NCBI RefSeq assembly: GCF_027213945.1
Contig: NZ_JAPWGW010000001.1
Coordinates: 496,001 to 560,000 of the forward strand
Direction: 5' to 3'
Origin: Henriciella marina
Lineage (GTDB): Bacteria > Pseudomonadota > Alphaproteobacteria > Caulobacterales > Hyphomonadaceae
Length of the DNA: 64,000 nt
Part shown: in pieces, positions 18,472-25,719 of the stretch
Layout: the number at the start of each line of letters is the position of its first letter
Position numbering within the stretch: the first letter of the stretch is position 1
The notes under the pieces: model-generated
What the model saw: only the letters and a program-made list of their open reading frames with translations
The model's database searches: none
What the model was told of the DNA's origin: nothing
Translations under genes and position numbers: made by a program

Positions 18472-19157
18472 GGATTCCCGCCGAGGCCTGGTGTGACGTT
18501 TGCCTGCTCGCTTTCAAGCCCAACCTCACCCTCATCCACAAGGCCGAGTTCCAGCTGGAAAGCCTCAAAAGGCGGGTTCTCTATCCGTCTCGAAAAGTCT
18601 GCCGTCTCTCCGGCAGCGATTTCTGCCTGAGACACCGGCGCATAATAGGTCGCAATGTGCACGCCGTCATCATCAAGCAGGCGCACCTCCACGAGTGGCG
18701 CGCGCCGTGGCCGCTTCGTGAAATTGCGCACCTCGCCGCTGATTTCCAGCACCGGCAGCGTCCCATCGAGAAAACGCTCTGCGTCCTCTGAGGCGAACTC
18801 CACACCGAACCGGTTCACTTTCATGCCGAGTGCACTGAAGGCCGAGGCGCTTTGCGGCCAGGCTTCCACCACCCGGCTGCGCATCAGGATGGCACCGCCC
18901 AGAATGCCGATAAGGAAACACGCCGCCACCGCCCAAGACACGACGGCCGCCATCCGGCTCGCGCGGGTTTTGCGGTCGCGCACCCGTTTGCGATAGGCTT
19001 CATGCGCCCCACGCCCGGAAGCAGCCGCCAGGCCCTCGCCCTGACCGACAAACCAGCTATGGTCGCAAGCGGCGCACTTCACCGTGCGCCCGGCCTCACC
19101 AATCGTGGAGTCGTGCGCGAAATACTGGGTCTCGCAGTTCGGACAGGTGAGAATCAT
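18468..19157 (-). CDS. Zinc-ribbon (MJ0042) membrane protein with DUF3426 domain
   Basis: A 229-residue protein. An N-terminal zinc ribbon (ILTCPNCETQYFAHDSTIGE, then KCAACDHSWF) gives two CxxC pairs; one membrane helix lies around residues 68-92 (MAAVVSWAVAACFLIGILGG); the C-terminal DUF3426 domain (VLEISGEVRNFTKRPRRAPL) would be periplasmic. Start at 19157 gives MILTCPNC, the family N terminus. It is divergent from ftsE across 66 bases, a recurrent arrangement in alphaproteobacteria; function is not known. Confidence 0.88.
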   Translation of the reverse strand: MILTCPNCETQYFAHDSTIGEAGRTVKCAACDHSWFVGQGEGLAAASGRGAHEAYRKRVRDRKTRASRMAAVVSWAVAACFLIGILGGAILMRSRVVEAWPQSASAFSALGMKVNRFGVEFASEDAERFLDGTLPVLEISGEVRNFTKRPRRAPLVEVRLLDDDGVHIATYYAPVSQAEIAAGETADFSRRIENPPFEAFQLELGLVDEGEVGLESEQANVTPGLGGNP

Positions 19158-19223
19158 GGCTTGGAGTTTCGCGCAATTCTCTGAAATAGTCGATTGGACC
19201 GCTGCGGATACGAAAGGAAGCTG

Positions 19224-19937
19224 ATGACCCAGGCGGGCGCGCCTCTTGCCACTGAACCGGCCGTTGAGCTGAACGGCGTCAGCCTTCGGTACGACACGGC
19301 TGACGATGTGCTGACCGACATCGATATTCGCCTGAAACCCGGCACGTTCAACTTCCTGACCGGACCATCCGGCGCAGGTAAATCCTCTCTCTTGAAGCTT
19401 CTTTACCTCGCCCATGCGCCGACATCGGGCGAAGTGCGCCTGTTCGGCCAGCGTACCGCCGACATGTCCCGCAACCAGCTCTCGGCGCTTCGCCGCCGTA
19501 TCGGGGTCGTGTTTCAGGACTTCCGCCTGCTCGACCATCTCACCGCCTTCGAGAATGTCGCCCTGCCCCTACGGGTCAGCGGTGAAAAGCCTGAAGATTA
19601 CCGCGACGAAGTCGTTGACCTTGTCCGCTGGGTGGGCCTCGGCGAGCGTATTCACGCCTTCCCCCCGGCTCTTTCCGGCGGCGAGCAGCAGCGGCTCGCC
19701 ATTGCACGCGCGCTGATCAACAAGCCGGACATCCTGATCGCAGATGAGCCGACCGGTAATGTCGATCCGGACATGGCACGGCGGATCTTCCGCCTCTTCA
19801 TAGAGCTGAACCGCCGCCTCAACACGACGGTGATCATCGCCACGCACGACATGCACATCATCCGCGAATTCAAGGCGCCGGTGCTCAAGCTTCAGGACGG
19901 GTTGCTTTACGCAGACACCGCTTACGAGCAGGCATGA
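19224..19937 (+). CDS. ftsE: Cell division ATP-binding protein FtsE
   Basis: The ATPase of the FtsEX complex, which transmits a signal across the membrane to murein hydrolase activators such as EnvC. The 237-residue protein has Walker A GPSGAGKSSLLKLLYLAH, the signature LSGGEQQRLAIARALI, Walker B ILIADEPTGNVD and the switch histidine in IATHDMHII. The start at 19224 has GAAAGGAAGC just before it. It overlaps ftsX by ATGA. Confidence 0.94.
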   Translation: MTQAGAPLATEPAVELNGVSLRYDTADDVLTDIDIRLKPGTFNFLTGPSGAGKSSLLKLLYLAHAPTSGEVRLFGQRTADMSRNQLSALRRRIGVVFQDFRLLDHLTAFENVALPLRVSGEKPEDYRDEVVDLVRWVGLGERIHAFPPALSGGEQQRLAIARALINKPDILIADEPTGNVDPDMARRIFRLFIELNRRLNTTVIIATHDMHIIREFKAPVLKLQDGLLYADTAYEQA

Positions 19938-20806
19938 ATATCAAGATGAACCCCCTCCTGCCCGAAAGCGATGCGCGCGAGGCGGCCCTTTTCTTCGTGG
20001 TCGCCGCCCTCTGCTTTCTCGCCGTGCTCGCCACCCTTGTGGCGCGCGGCACCTACACGGCCGCCGAAGCCTGGACGGCGCAGGTCGAAGGCGAAATGAC
20101 GGTCCTCGTCAGCGACACGGACAGGCGCGGCGCCGAAACGGCCGCAGGCCTGATTGAGGAATTGCCCGGCGTGGAACGCGCCCATGTGCTGACCGATGAC
20201 GAACTCGATGAGCTTCTCTCGCCAAGCTTCGGCCCCGGCGGCATTCCCGACGGTATCCCCCTGCCGCTCCTCATCGCGGTCGATGCCGAAGGCGACACAA
20301 CCGCGCTTGCCGCCGAGATCGACACCACGCTCGCCGAAGCCGGGATCGCTGGCCGCGCCGATACGCATTCGGCCTATGCCGCCGAAGTTCGCGAAGCCCT
20401 CGGCACACTGCGGATCGCCGCTATCGGCACAGTCCTCCTGCTCACCATGACCGCCATTTCCGTTATCGCCTTCGCCACCCACGCCGCGCTGCTCGCGCGC
20501 AAGGACATTGTCGATGTGCTCCACCTCGCTGGCGCAGAAGATCGCTTCATCGCGCGCCTGTTTGAGCGCCGGTTCTGGCTGCTTGGTCTGAAAGCCGGGG
20601 CCGCAGGGTCTGTCGCGGCCCTCGCCGTCACCGCTATCATCGTCTTCTCTGCGCAAAGCTCCAGCGCGCCGAGTGAGCTTCTGCCAAAGCTGTCCCTCGA
20701 CCAGTGGGACCTCATCATTCTGGCTGTCTCTCCCATTGCGGGCGCGCTCGCGGCCCGTATTGCCGCGAGGGTCACGGTCGGTCGTTCACTCAGGAGTTCA
20801 CTGTGA
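19934..20806 (+). CDS. ftsX: Cell division protein FtsX
   Basis: The 290-residue membrane partner of FtsE. A first membrane helix (ALFFVVAALCFLAVLATLV) is followed by a periplasmic domain of about 120 residues (EGEMTVLVSDTDRRGAETAA onward), the part that in other bacteria binds amidase activators, then three further helices (TVLLLTMTAISVIAFATHAA; AAGSVAALAVTAIIVF; LIILAVSPIAGALAARIAAR). Coupled to ftsE by a four-base overlap, and its stop overlaps the GTG start of plsC. Confidence 0.93.
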   Translation: MNIKMNPLLPESDAREAALFFVVAALCFLAVLATLVARGTYTAAEAWTAQVEGEMTVLVSDTDRRGAETAAGLIEELPGVERAHVLTDDELDELLSPSFGPGGIPDGIPLPLLIAVDAEGDTTALAAEIDTTLAEAGIAGRADTHSAYAAEVREALGTLRIAAIGTVLLLTMTAISVIAFATHAALLARKDIVDVLHLAGAEDRFIARLFERRFWLLGLKAGAAGSVAALAVTAIIVFSAQSSSAPSELLPKLSLDQWDLIILAVSPIAGALAARIAARVTVGRSLRSSL

Positions 20807-21558
20807 ACGCTGTGCGCTCATTCCTGTTCGTGATCTGGCTCTATGGTGGCATGGCCGTGATCGGCATCACCTGCCTGCCAACGCTGCTTCTGCCGCGCAA
20901 GTTCGCTGTGGCTGCCATCCGGTTCTACGCGCAATATGTCCGCATGGGCCTGCGCCTTCTCTGCGGCATCAAGGTCGAGCTGCGCGGCCGCGAACACATC
21001 CCGCAGGGCCCTGTCCTTATCGCAGGCAAGCACCAGGCCATGCTGGATGTCTTCATCCCGTTCATCCTGTTCTCTGACCCGGCCATCATCCTGAAGCGCG
21101 AATTGCTCTGGTATCCCGCGCTCGGCTGGTACGCCCTCAAGACGAAGATGATCCCAATCGACAGGGCCGGCACATCGAAAACGCTGAAAATGATGCTGCG
21201 CGAGGCGAAAGCCCGCACCGAAGAAGGCCGTCAGGTCCTCATTTACCCCGAAGGCACCCGCCAGCCTGCAGGCGCAGCCCCCGACTACAAATCCGCTGGC
21301 GTCACCGCGCTCTACAACCAGCTTGAGGTGCCGGTCGTCCCGCTTGCGACCAATTCAGGGCTTTGCTGGAAGCCGCGCGGCATGGTCCGCAAGCCTGGCC
21401 TCGTCGTCTACGAAGCCCTGCCGCCGATCCCGGCAGCTCTCAATCGCAAGGACATGTTCGCACGGCTGAAACTGGAGCTGGAAGCCGCGTCAGACAAACT
21501 GCTGGATGAAGGCCTCGCTGCACAGGGGCGCAAGCGCGCTGATCTAGCTGTAGGCTAA
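20803..21558 (+). CDS. plsC: 1-acyl-sn-glycerol-3-phosphate acyltransferase
   Basis: Acylates lysophosphatidic acid to phosphatidic acid at the inner membrane. The 251-residue protein begins with a membrane helix (FLFVIWLYGGMAVIGITCL) and carries the catalytic HxxxxD motif as His77-Asp82 (GKHQAMLDVF), KRELLWYPALGWY, and YPEGTR of motif III. GTG start at 20803 is preceded by CAGGAGTTCACT and overlaps the ftsX stop, so phospholipid synthesis is coupled to ftsEX expression. Confidence 0.92.
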   Translation: MNAVRSFLFVIWLYGGMAVIGITCLPTLLLPRKFAVAAIRFYAQYVRMGLRLLCGIKVELRGREHIPQGPVLIAGKHQAMLDVFIPFILFSDPAIILKRELLWYPALGWYALKTKMIPIDRAGTSKTLKMMLREAKARTEEGRQVLIYPEGTRQPAGAAPDYKSAGVTALYNQLEVPVVPLATNSGLCWKPRGMVRKPGLVVYEALPPIPAALNRKDMFARLKLELEAASDKLLDEGLAAQGRKRADLAVG

Positions 21559-21562
21559 AGCG

Positions 21563-21677
21563 CCCCACCCCGACCCTCCCCAAGGGGGAGGGGGCGCAAA
21601 CCTTCCAGATAAGGCGCTCGGCTTTAAATCCCTGCGCGACGCTGTCTCCCTCCCCTCTGGGGAGGGTCGGGGTGGGG
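21563..21677. repeat. Inverted repeat pair, CCCCACCCCGACCCTCCCC type
   Basis: Left arm 21563-21582 (CCCCACCCCGACCCTCCCCA) and right arm 21658-21677 (its exact reverse complement) flank about 75 bases; the inner edges also carry AGGGGGAGGG and CCCTCCCCT-type runs. It lies between the convergent plsC and HD-protein genes. The layout is that of a mobile REP/BIME-like doublet and it differs in sequence from the other repeats in this window. Confidence 0.8.
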
Positions 21678-21692
21678 CCAGCACCTGGCCAG

Positions 21693-22298
21693 CTAGGCCG
21701 AAGCTTCCTCGGTCTTGCGCAGATAGATCGAATTCTTCGGCTTGGAGAAGACGCGCTCCACCATCGGCTCGAAGAATTCCAGCGGCTCGCTCTGATACTC
21801 AGGATCGAACGCCTTCTGATCGTATTTGTGGCAGAACTCCGCGCAGCGCTGGAAGTGCGGATTGTCCTTGAACTGGTCGCGCATATTCCTGTCGAGACCG
21901 AGATGCTCAAAGAAGTAATAGCCCTGGAAGACGCCGTGATTGGCGACCATCCAGAGGTTTTCCTCTGACACGAAAGGCTTGAGGATCGCCGCGGCGACGT
22001 CCGGATGGTTCATGCTGCCCAGCGTATCGCCGATATCGTGCAGCAAGGCGCAGACGACATACTCCTCGTCGCGGCCATCGCGGTGGGCGCGCGTCGCGGT
22101 CTGCAGCGAATGCTCCAGCCGGTCGACCGGGAATCCGCCAAAGTCCCCATCCAGAAGGCGAAGGTGGTCGAGAACGCGTTTGGCGAGGCCCTTATTGAAG
22201 ATACGCGAATGCTCGGAGATGATCTCCCAGTCTTCCTTCGTGCCTTCCATCATTTCGCGAAACTGGGCCTGTCCGCCCGCGCCGTGTCCGTCTGCCAT
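21693..22298 (-). CDS. HD-domain phosphohydrolase-like protein
   Basis: A 201-residue protein with an HD-superfamily metal site: His63 (RLEHSLQTATRAHRDG), His87-Asp88 (CALLHDIGDTLG) and a later histidine in VANHGVFQGYYFFEHLG. Members hydrolyse phosphate bonds in nucleotides or signalling molecules; the substrate is unknown here. A strong ribosome-binding site, GGAGGAAACGGC, precedes the ATG at 22298. It is divergent from the DNA glycosylase gene across 147 bases. Confidence 0.82.
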   Translation of the reverse strand: MADGHGAGGQAQFREMMEGTKEDWEIISEHSRIFNKGLAKRVLDHLRLLDGDFGGFPVDRLEHSLQTATRAHRDGRDEEYVVCALLHDIGDTLGSMNHPDVAAAILKPFVSEENLWMVANHGVFQGYYFFEHLGLDRNMRDQFKDNPHFQRCAEFCHKYDQKAFDPEYQSEPLEFFEPMVERVFSKPKNSIYLRKTEEASA

Positions 22299-22445
22299 GC
22301 CGTTTCCTCCGTTTTCTTTTCACCTCGCAGGATACGCGCTGAGCTGGAGGTGGTCAAAGTTTTCTGGTCACGGCGCGCCTCTACGCCTCGCAGCGGCTGG
22401 TCTGGTGCGATAGGCTCCGGGCAGCCTTCAGCGCCGGAGCATCTA

Positions 22446-23096
22446 ATGTCCAGACCACCAGAAGCGACACTCCAGCAGGCCTGCGATGAGCTCATGGCCC
22501 GCGATCCGGCTTTCGCCGCCGCCTTCGCGGTCACCGGCCTGCCCGACTGGCGCTACAGCCCGCCCGGCTACCACACTATCGCCCGCATGATCGCCTTCCA
22601 GCAGATCACGACCAAGGCCGCCGCTACGATCTGGGGCCGCGTCGAAGCAGAACTTGGCGAGGTCACGCCCGCCTCGGTGCTTGGCGCGAGCGAAGACACG
22701 CTGAGAAGTTGCGGCCTGTCTCGCCCCAAGGTCGGCCACCTTAAATCCATTGCCACCGCCGTCGATACAGGCGCGCTGGACCTCACACGTGTCTACCATG
22801 CTGAGATCGAGGCTGCGCGCGCGGAACTCCTCGCCGTCAAAGGTATCGGTCCGTGGACGGCCGATCTTTTCCTTCTCTATTGTGGCCGTCTCGACGCCTT
22901 TCCCATTGCCGACGTCGGCCTCATGGAGGCCTATCGACAGCTCAGTGGTCATGAAGAGCGCTACGCGCCGAAAGCCTTTACGGAGTTCGCCGAGGCCTGG
23001 CGTCCCTGGCGCGGCGTCGCCGCCCATCTTCTCTGGGGCTGGATCAATGCTGAGCGCGCGAAAGCCTACTCGGCAAGCGGTGGCGACGATGCGTGA
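22446..23096 (+). CDS. DNA-3-methyladenine glycosylase II family (HhH-GPD)
   Basis: Base-excision repair enzyme that removes alkylated purines. The 216-residue protein has ARMIAFQQITTKAAATIWGR, CGLSRPKVGHLKSIA, the helix-hairpin-helix LLAVKGIGPWTADLFLLYC and the likely catalytic Asp156 in FPIADVGLMEAYRQL. It lacks the N-terminal Ada-like extension of long AlkA proteins. Start at 22446 gives MSRPPEATLQQACDEL; upstream codons overlap the divergent promoter region. Confidence 0.88.
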   Translation: MSRPPEATLQQACDELMARDPAFAAAFAVTGLPDWRYSPPGYHTIARMIAFQQITTKAAATIWGRVEAELGEVTPASVLGASEDTLRSCGLSRPKVGHLKSIATAVDTGALDLTRVYHAEIEAARAELLAVKGIGPWTADLFLLYCGRLDAFPIADVGLMEAYRQLSGHEERYAPKAFTEFAEAWRPWRGVAAHLLWGWINAERAKAYSASGGDDA

Positions 23097-23267
23097 TCAA
23101 CCGTCATTACGACACGTTCGCGGCCGATCGCGTATATATGCTAGCCAAACCCGGAAACTGTCATAAACTCGTATTCGGGAATCACTAATGATCTCTGCAA
23201 AACCGATGGAGGCGCGTGTTCACTGACATTTTCGTCAGCCGCACAGAGGGACAGGAAGGAGGCTGCA

Positions 23268-23831
23268 ATGCCTGAAGTCCTGACTAATCCGCCAAATGGG
23301 CGGCCCGCTCTCGTTTTGAACGCCGATTTCAGGCCCCTTTCCTATTATCCGCTATCGCTCTGGCCTTGGCAGGATGTGGTCAAAGCCGTCTTTCTCGACC
23401 GCGTTGATATCATCGCCGAATATGACACCGTCGTGCGCAGTCCGAGCTTTGAGATGAGGCTTCCTTCAGTCATCGCACTTCGTGAATTCGTGCGCCAGGA
23501 CCGCTCACCCGCATTTACCCGCTTCAATGTCTTCCTGCGCGATGGCTTCCAGTGCGCCTATTGCGGCGCACCCAATGAGCTGACCTTTGATCATGTCGTG
23601 CCGCGTTCTCGCGGTGGGCGTACCAGCTGGACCAACATCGTCGCTGCCTGTTCGCCGTGTAATCTCAAGAAAGGCGGACGGATGCCAGTGGATGCAGGCA
23701 TGGTCCCGCATCGAAAGCCGGTCCGCCCGACCAATTACCAGCTTCAGGAGATCGGCCGCCGCTTCCCGCCTAACCATCTCCACGAAACCTGGATGGACTA
23801 TCTCTACTGGGACGTCGAACTCGAGGCCTAG
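23268..23831 (+). CDS. HNH endonuclease
   Basis: A 187-residue protein. The N terminus (RPALVLNADFRPLSYYPLSL) is that of the small HNH nucleases widespread in alphaproteobacteria and cyanobacteria. The HNH core has Cys96 and Cys99 (CAYCGAP), Asp108-His109 (LTFDHVVPRSRGG), Asn123 (WTNIVAACSPCN) and Cys128/Cys131, a complete beta-beta-alpha metal site with its structural zinc. Ribosome-binding site AGGAAGGAGG at 23253-23262 is unusually strong. The 171 bases upstream show no gene. Role unknown; no restriction or phage gene is nearby. Confidence 0.88.
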   Translation: MPEVLTNPPNGRPALVLNADFRPLSYYPLSLWPWQDVVKAVFLDRVDIIAEYDTVVRSPSFEMRLPSVIALREFVRQDRSPAFTRFNVFLRDGFQCAYCGAPNELTFDHVVPRSRGGRTSWTNIVAACSPCNLKKGGRMPVDAGMVPHRKPVRPTNYQLQEIGRRFPPNHLHETWMDYLYWDVELEA

Positions 23832-23851
23832 CCTCTGCGGGCAACACCCAT

Positions 23852-23883
23852 AAAAAAGCCCCGCAGCTTTTGTGCTGCGGGGC
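23852..23883 (-). terminator. Intrinsic terminator of the acidic secreted protein gene
   Basis: GCCCCGCAGC and GCTGCGGGGC (23858-23867 and 23874-23883) form a 10-base-pair stem with a 6-base loop. On the minus strand it is followed by TTTTTTAT. It lies 24 bases beyond the stop codon at 23907; it may also block read-through from the HNH gene, but there is no T-run in that direction. Confidence 0.9.
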
Positions 23884-23906
23884 CGATTCATGTCAGGAGG
23901 GGCGCA

Positions 23907-24644
23907 CTAGTAGTTGGTGCTGTCCTTTTCGAGCTTGTCGATATCCTGCGCAGCATCTTCGCCGGCTTTTTCGATCTGCTCTTCTTCATACTCGGTCAGG
24001 CCGTCGACATCGACATCAGGATTTGCAACCTGGTTGATGTCGCCATACCGCGCGGCGGCATCTGCCTCATCCTGGGCTTCCGGACCGCCAACGCCGATCT
24101 CGGCATCAGTGGTTGCGGCCATCTCGGCTGACTTTTCCGAATTCAACTCGGCAAGCTCACTATCATCAAGATCGCTGGAAACCTCGGCGGTAACCTTGGT
24201 GTCGCCATAGGTCTCTGCCGAACCGTACTGATCATTCATCTGCAGCTTTGCAGCCGCTTCATCATTGTACTCAGTCTCGGTTTCGACATCGAGGTTCACA
24301 TCGGCGTCGGGCGTTTCAACCTCGACCTGGGTATCGGATTCGAGGTCGGAGTCGGCGAGCGCGTCTTCTTCGCTCTCATAGTACTCGCCGCCCATGCCGT
24401 CGCTATCCTTGAACGTCTCGTTCTCAAGCTCGGCATCGCCGTCCCAGCTTGGCGTGGTCGCCGTCGGGGTTTCAGTTTCGAGCGTCGTGTCAGACGCCAC
24501 GTCGCCCTCGATCTGTACGTCCGGAATGTCGGTCGTGATCTCAGCCTCGGTCTGGGTTTCGATGTCCGTATCGGCGGCCTGTGCGATGGCAGGCGCCGTC
24601 ATCAGTGCGATTGCGGCAGTAGCAGTCAGAAATGTGCGTTTCAT
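23907..24644 (-). CDS. Highly acidic secreted protein, unknown function
   Basis: I do not recognise this 245-residue protein. A clear Sec signal peptide (MKRTFLTATAAIALMTAPAI, cleavage after AQA near residue 23) is followed by a Glu/Asp/Thr-rich, cysteine-free chain that looks largely disordered, with recurring short blocks (DIETQTEAEITTDIPD; TTLETETPTATT; TQVEVETPDADVNLDVETET). Lysine and arginine are rare after the signal. The second Met was taken as start because AAAGGA precedes it suitably and it gives the signal peptide. It is a single gene with its own EcfG-type promoter and terminator. Ion binding or osmotic protection is a guess. Confidence 0.75.
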   Translation of the reverse strand: MKRTFLTATAAIALMTAPAIAQAADTDIETQTEAEITTDIPDVQIEGDVASDTTLETETPTATTPSWDGDAELENETFKDSDGMGGEYYESEEDALADSDLESDTQVEVETPDADVNLDVETETEYNDEAAAKLQMNDQYGSAETYGDTKVTAEVSSDLDDSELAELNSEKSAEMAATTDAEIGVGGPEAQDEADAAARYGDINQVANPDVDVDGLTEYEEEQIEKAGEDAAQDIDKLEKDSTNY

Positions 24645-24682
24645 AGTGTGTCCTTTCAGCATTCTGCTTGTGACGCGTTAAA

Positions 24683-24707
24683 AACGGCTGCCGCGCCTGC
24701 CTGTTCC
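24683..24707 (-). promoter_or_regulatory. EcfG-type (general stress) promoter of the acidic protein gene
   Basis: On the minus strand GGAAC (24707-24703), exactly 16 bases, then CGTT (24686-24683). This is a perfect match to the GGAAC-N16/17-CGTT promoter used by the alphaproteobacterial general-stress sigma factor EcfG. Transcription would start near 24675, leaving about 30 bases of leader including AAAGGA before the ATG at 24644. The region also contains GCCTGC/GCAGGC arms around the -35 box, possibly the terminator of the upstream DUF6768 gene. Confidence 0.75.
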
Positions 24708-24717
24708 GCAGGCTTCC

Positions 24718-25086
24718 TTAATTCGCGTTCAGACTCTCGAGGCGCAGCTCGATGATCTTCATCTCCCGCAGCAGGGTGAGATGGTTCATGCGCAGCCAGA
24801 ACCAGATCTTCACGAAACCCGTCGCCATGAATCCCGCAAGGCCGATGCCTGCCCAGCCAATCGCCTCAACCGGGGTCTCGCTATTGAACACTGCGAAGAC
24901 CGACCAGATCGAAAGCCCGAAGAAGACGAGCGACAATATCACTGCAAACACTGTCCACAGCTTCATCGTCCCCACAAAGGCGGCGCCCATCTGCTGGAAC
25001 AGTCCCGGCTCTGCATCCAGCGACGCCAGGAAAGCCCTGTCATCCTCATTCATCCCCTGGTGAATTTTCTCATCAATGCCTGTCAT
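24718..25086 (-). CDS. DUF6768-type membrane protein, partner of an ECF sigma gene
   Basis: A 122-residue protein with two membrane helices (LWTVFAVILSLVFFGLSIWS; AIGWAGIGLAGFMATGFVKI) between a cytoplasmic N terminus (DRAFLASLDAEPGLFQQMG) and a C-terminal helix (LRMNHLTLLREMKIIELRLE). This pattern fits DUF6768 proteins encoded next to ECF sigma factors. Its ATG overlaps the sigma-factor stop by one base. An anti-sigma or membrane sensor role is inferred from this coupling; it lacks a zinc-binding anti-sigma motif. Confidence 0.72.
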   Translation of the reverse strand: MTGIDEKIHQGMNEDDRAFLASLDAEPGLFQQMGAAFVGTMKLWTVFAVILSLVFFGLSIWSVFAVFNSETPVEAIGWAGIGLAGFMATGFVKIWFWLRMNHLTLLREMKIIELRLESLNAN

Positions 25087-25625
25087 TACGCGTCTCCTTC
25101 CAAAGCCGCCTTCATCTGGCGGCGTGCGTGAAAAATTCTCGATTTGGCCGTGCCGACCGGCACACCCGTAATCTCTGCGACCTCGCGGAGGGTCATCTCC
25201 TCACCAAAAAACAGGACAGCCGCGGCGCGGTGATCGTGGCTGAGACCGTCAATCGCCTGACGGATGGCGAGCCCATCCTCAGGTGTGCCCCTTGCTACGG
25301 CGCCCGCATCAGGCGTCAGCTCCGCATTGCGCGCCCGGTCTGTCTGGTTGCCCCGTATGCGATCGGCGCATTTGCGATGCAGGATGGTGAAAGCCCAGGC
25401 CGGAAATTTCGCCGGGTCGTGCAGTGTGAACCATCGCCGGCAAATCGCCGCCCATGCGTTCTGCACCGCCTCCACCGCTTCATCCTCATCGCGCAGAAGC
25501 CGCCGCGCGGTGCGCAACAGTCTCGGCTGCCAGCGTGCGGCGAGGCGTTCGCCTGCCCTGCGGTCGCCGGCGCGTGCCGAGATGAGCAGAAGCTCATCGA
25601 ATATGCGTCCTGTGTCCCCGGTCAT
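25086..25625 (-). CDS. ECF-family RNA polymerase sigma factor
   Basis: A 179-residue sigma-70 factor with only regions 2 and 4. Region 2: LAARWQPRLLRTARRLLRDE, then EAVQNAWAAICRRWFTLHDP and FPAWAFTILHRKCADRIRG. Region 4: GLSHDHRAAAVLFFGEEMTL, then REVAEITGVPVGTAKSRIFH. The ATG at 25625 gives a normal family length. It is coupled to the DUF6768 gene. It is not EcfG itself as far as I can judge: no nepR or phyR is adjacent. Confidence 0.88.
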   Translation of the reverse strand: MTGDTGRIFDELLLISARAGDRRAGERLAARWQPRLLRTARRLLRDEDEAVEAVQNAWAAICRRWFTLHDPAKFPAWAFTILHRKCADRIRGNQTDRARNAELTPDAGAVARGTPEDGLAIRQAIDGLSHDHRAAAVLFFGEEMTLREVAEITGVPVGTAKSRIFHARRQMKAALEGDA

Positions 25626-25719
25626 GCCCGCCTTTGTCTGGCTTGTTCTAAGAGAATAGTCGCGCCAGTTTGGCAAAAGGTTCAATCGCGGCCTCGCCGT
25701 ACCAGCAGAAAAGCGTTCC

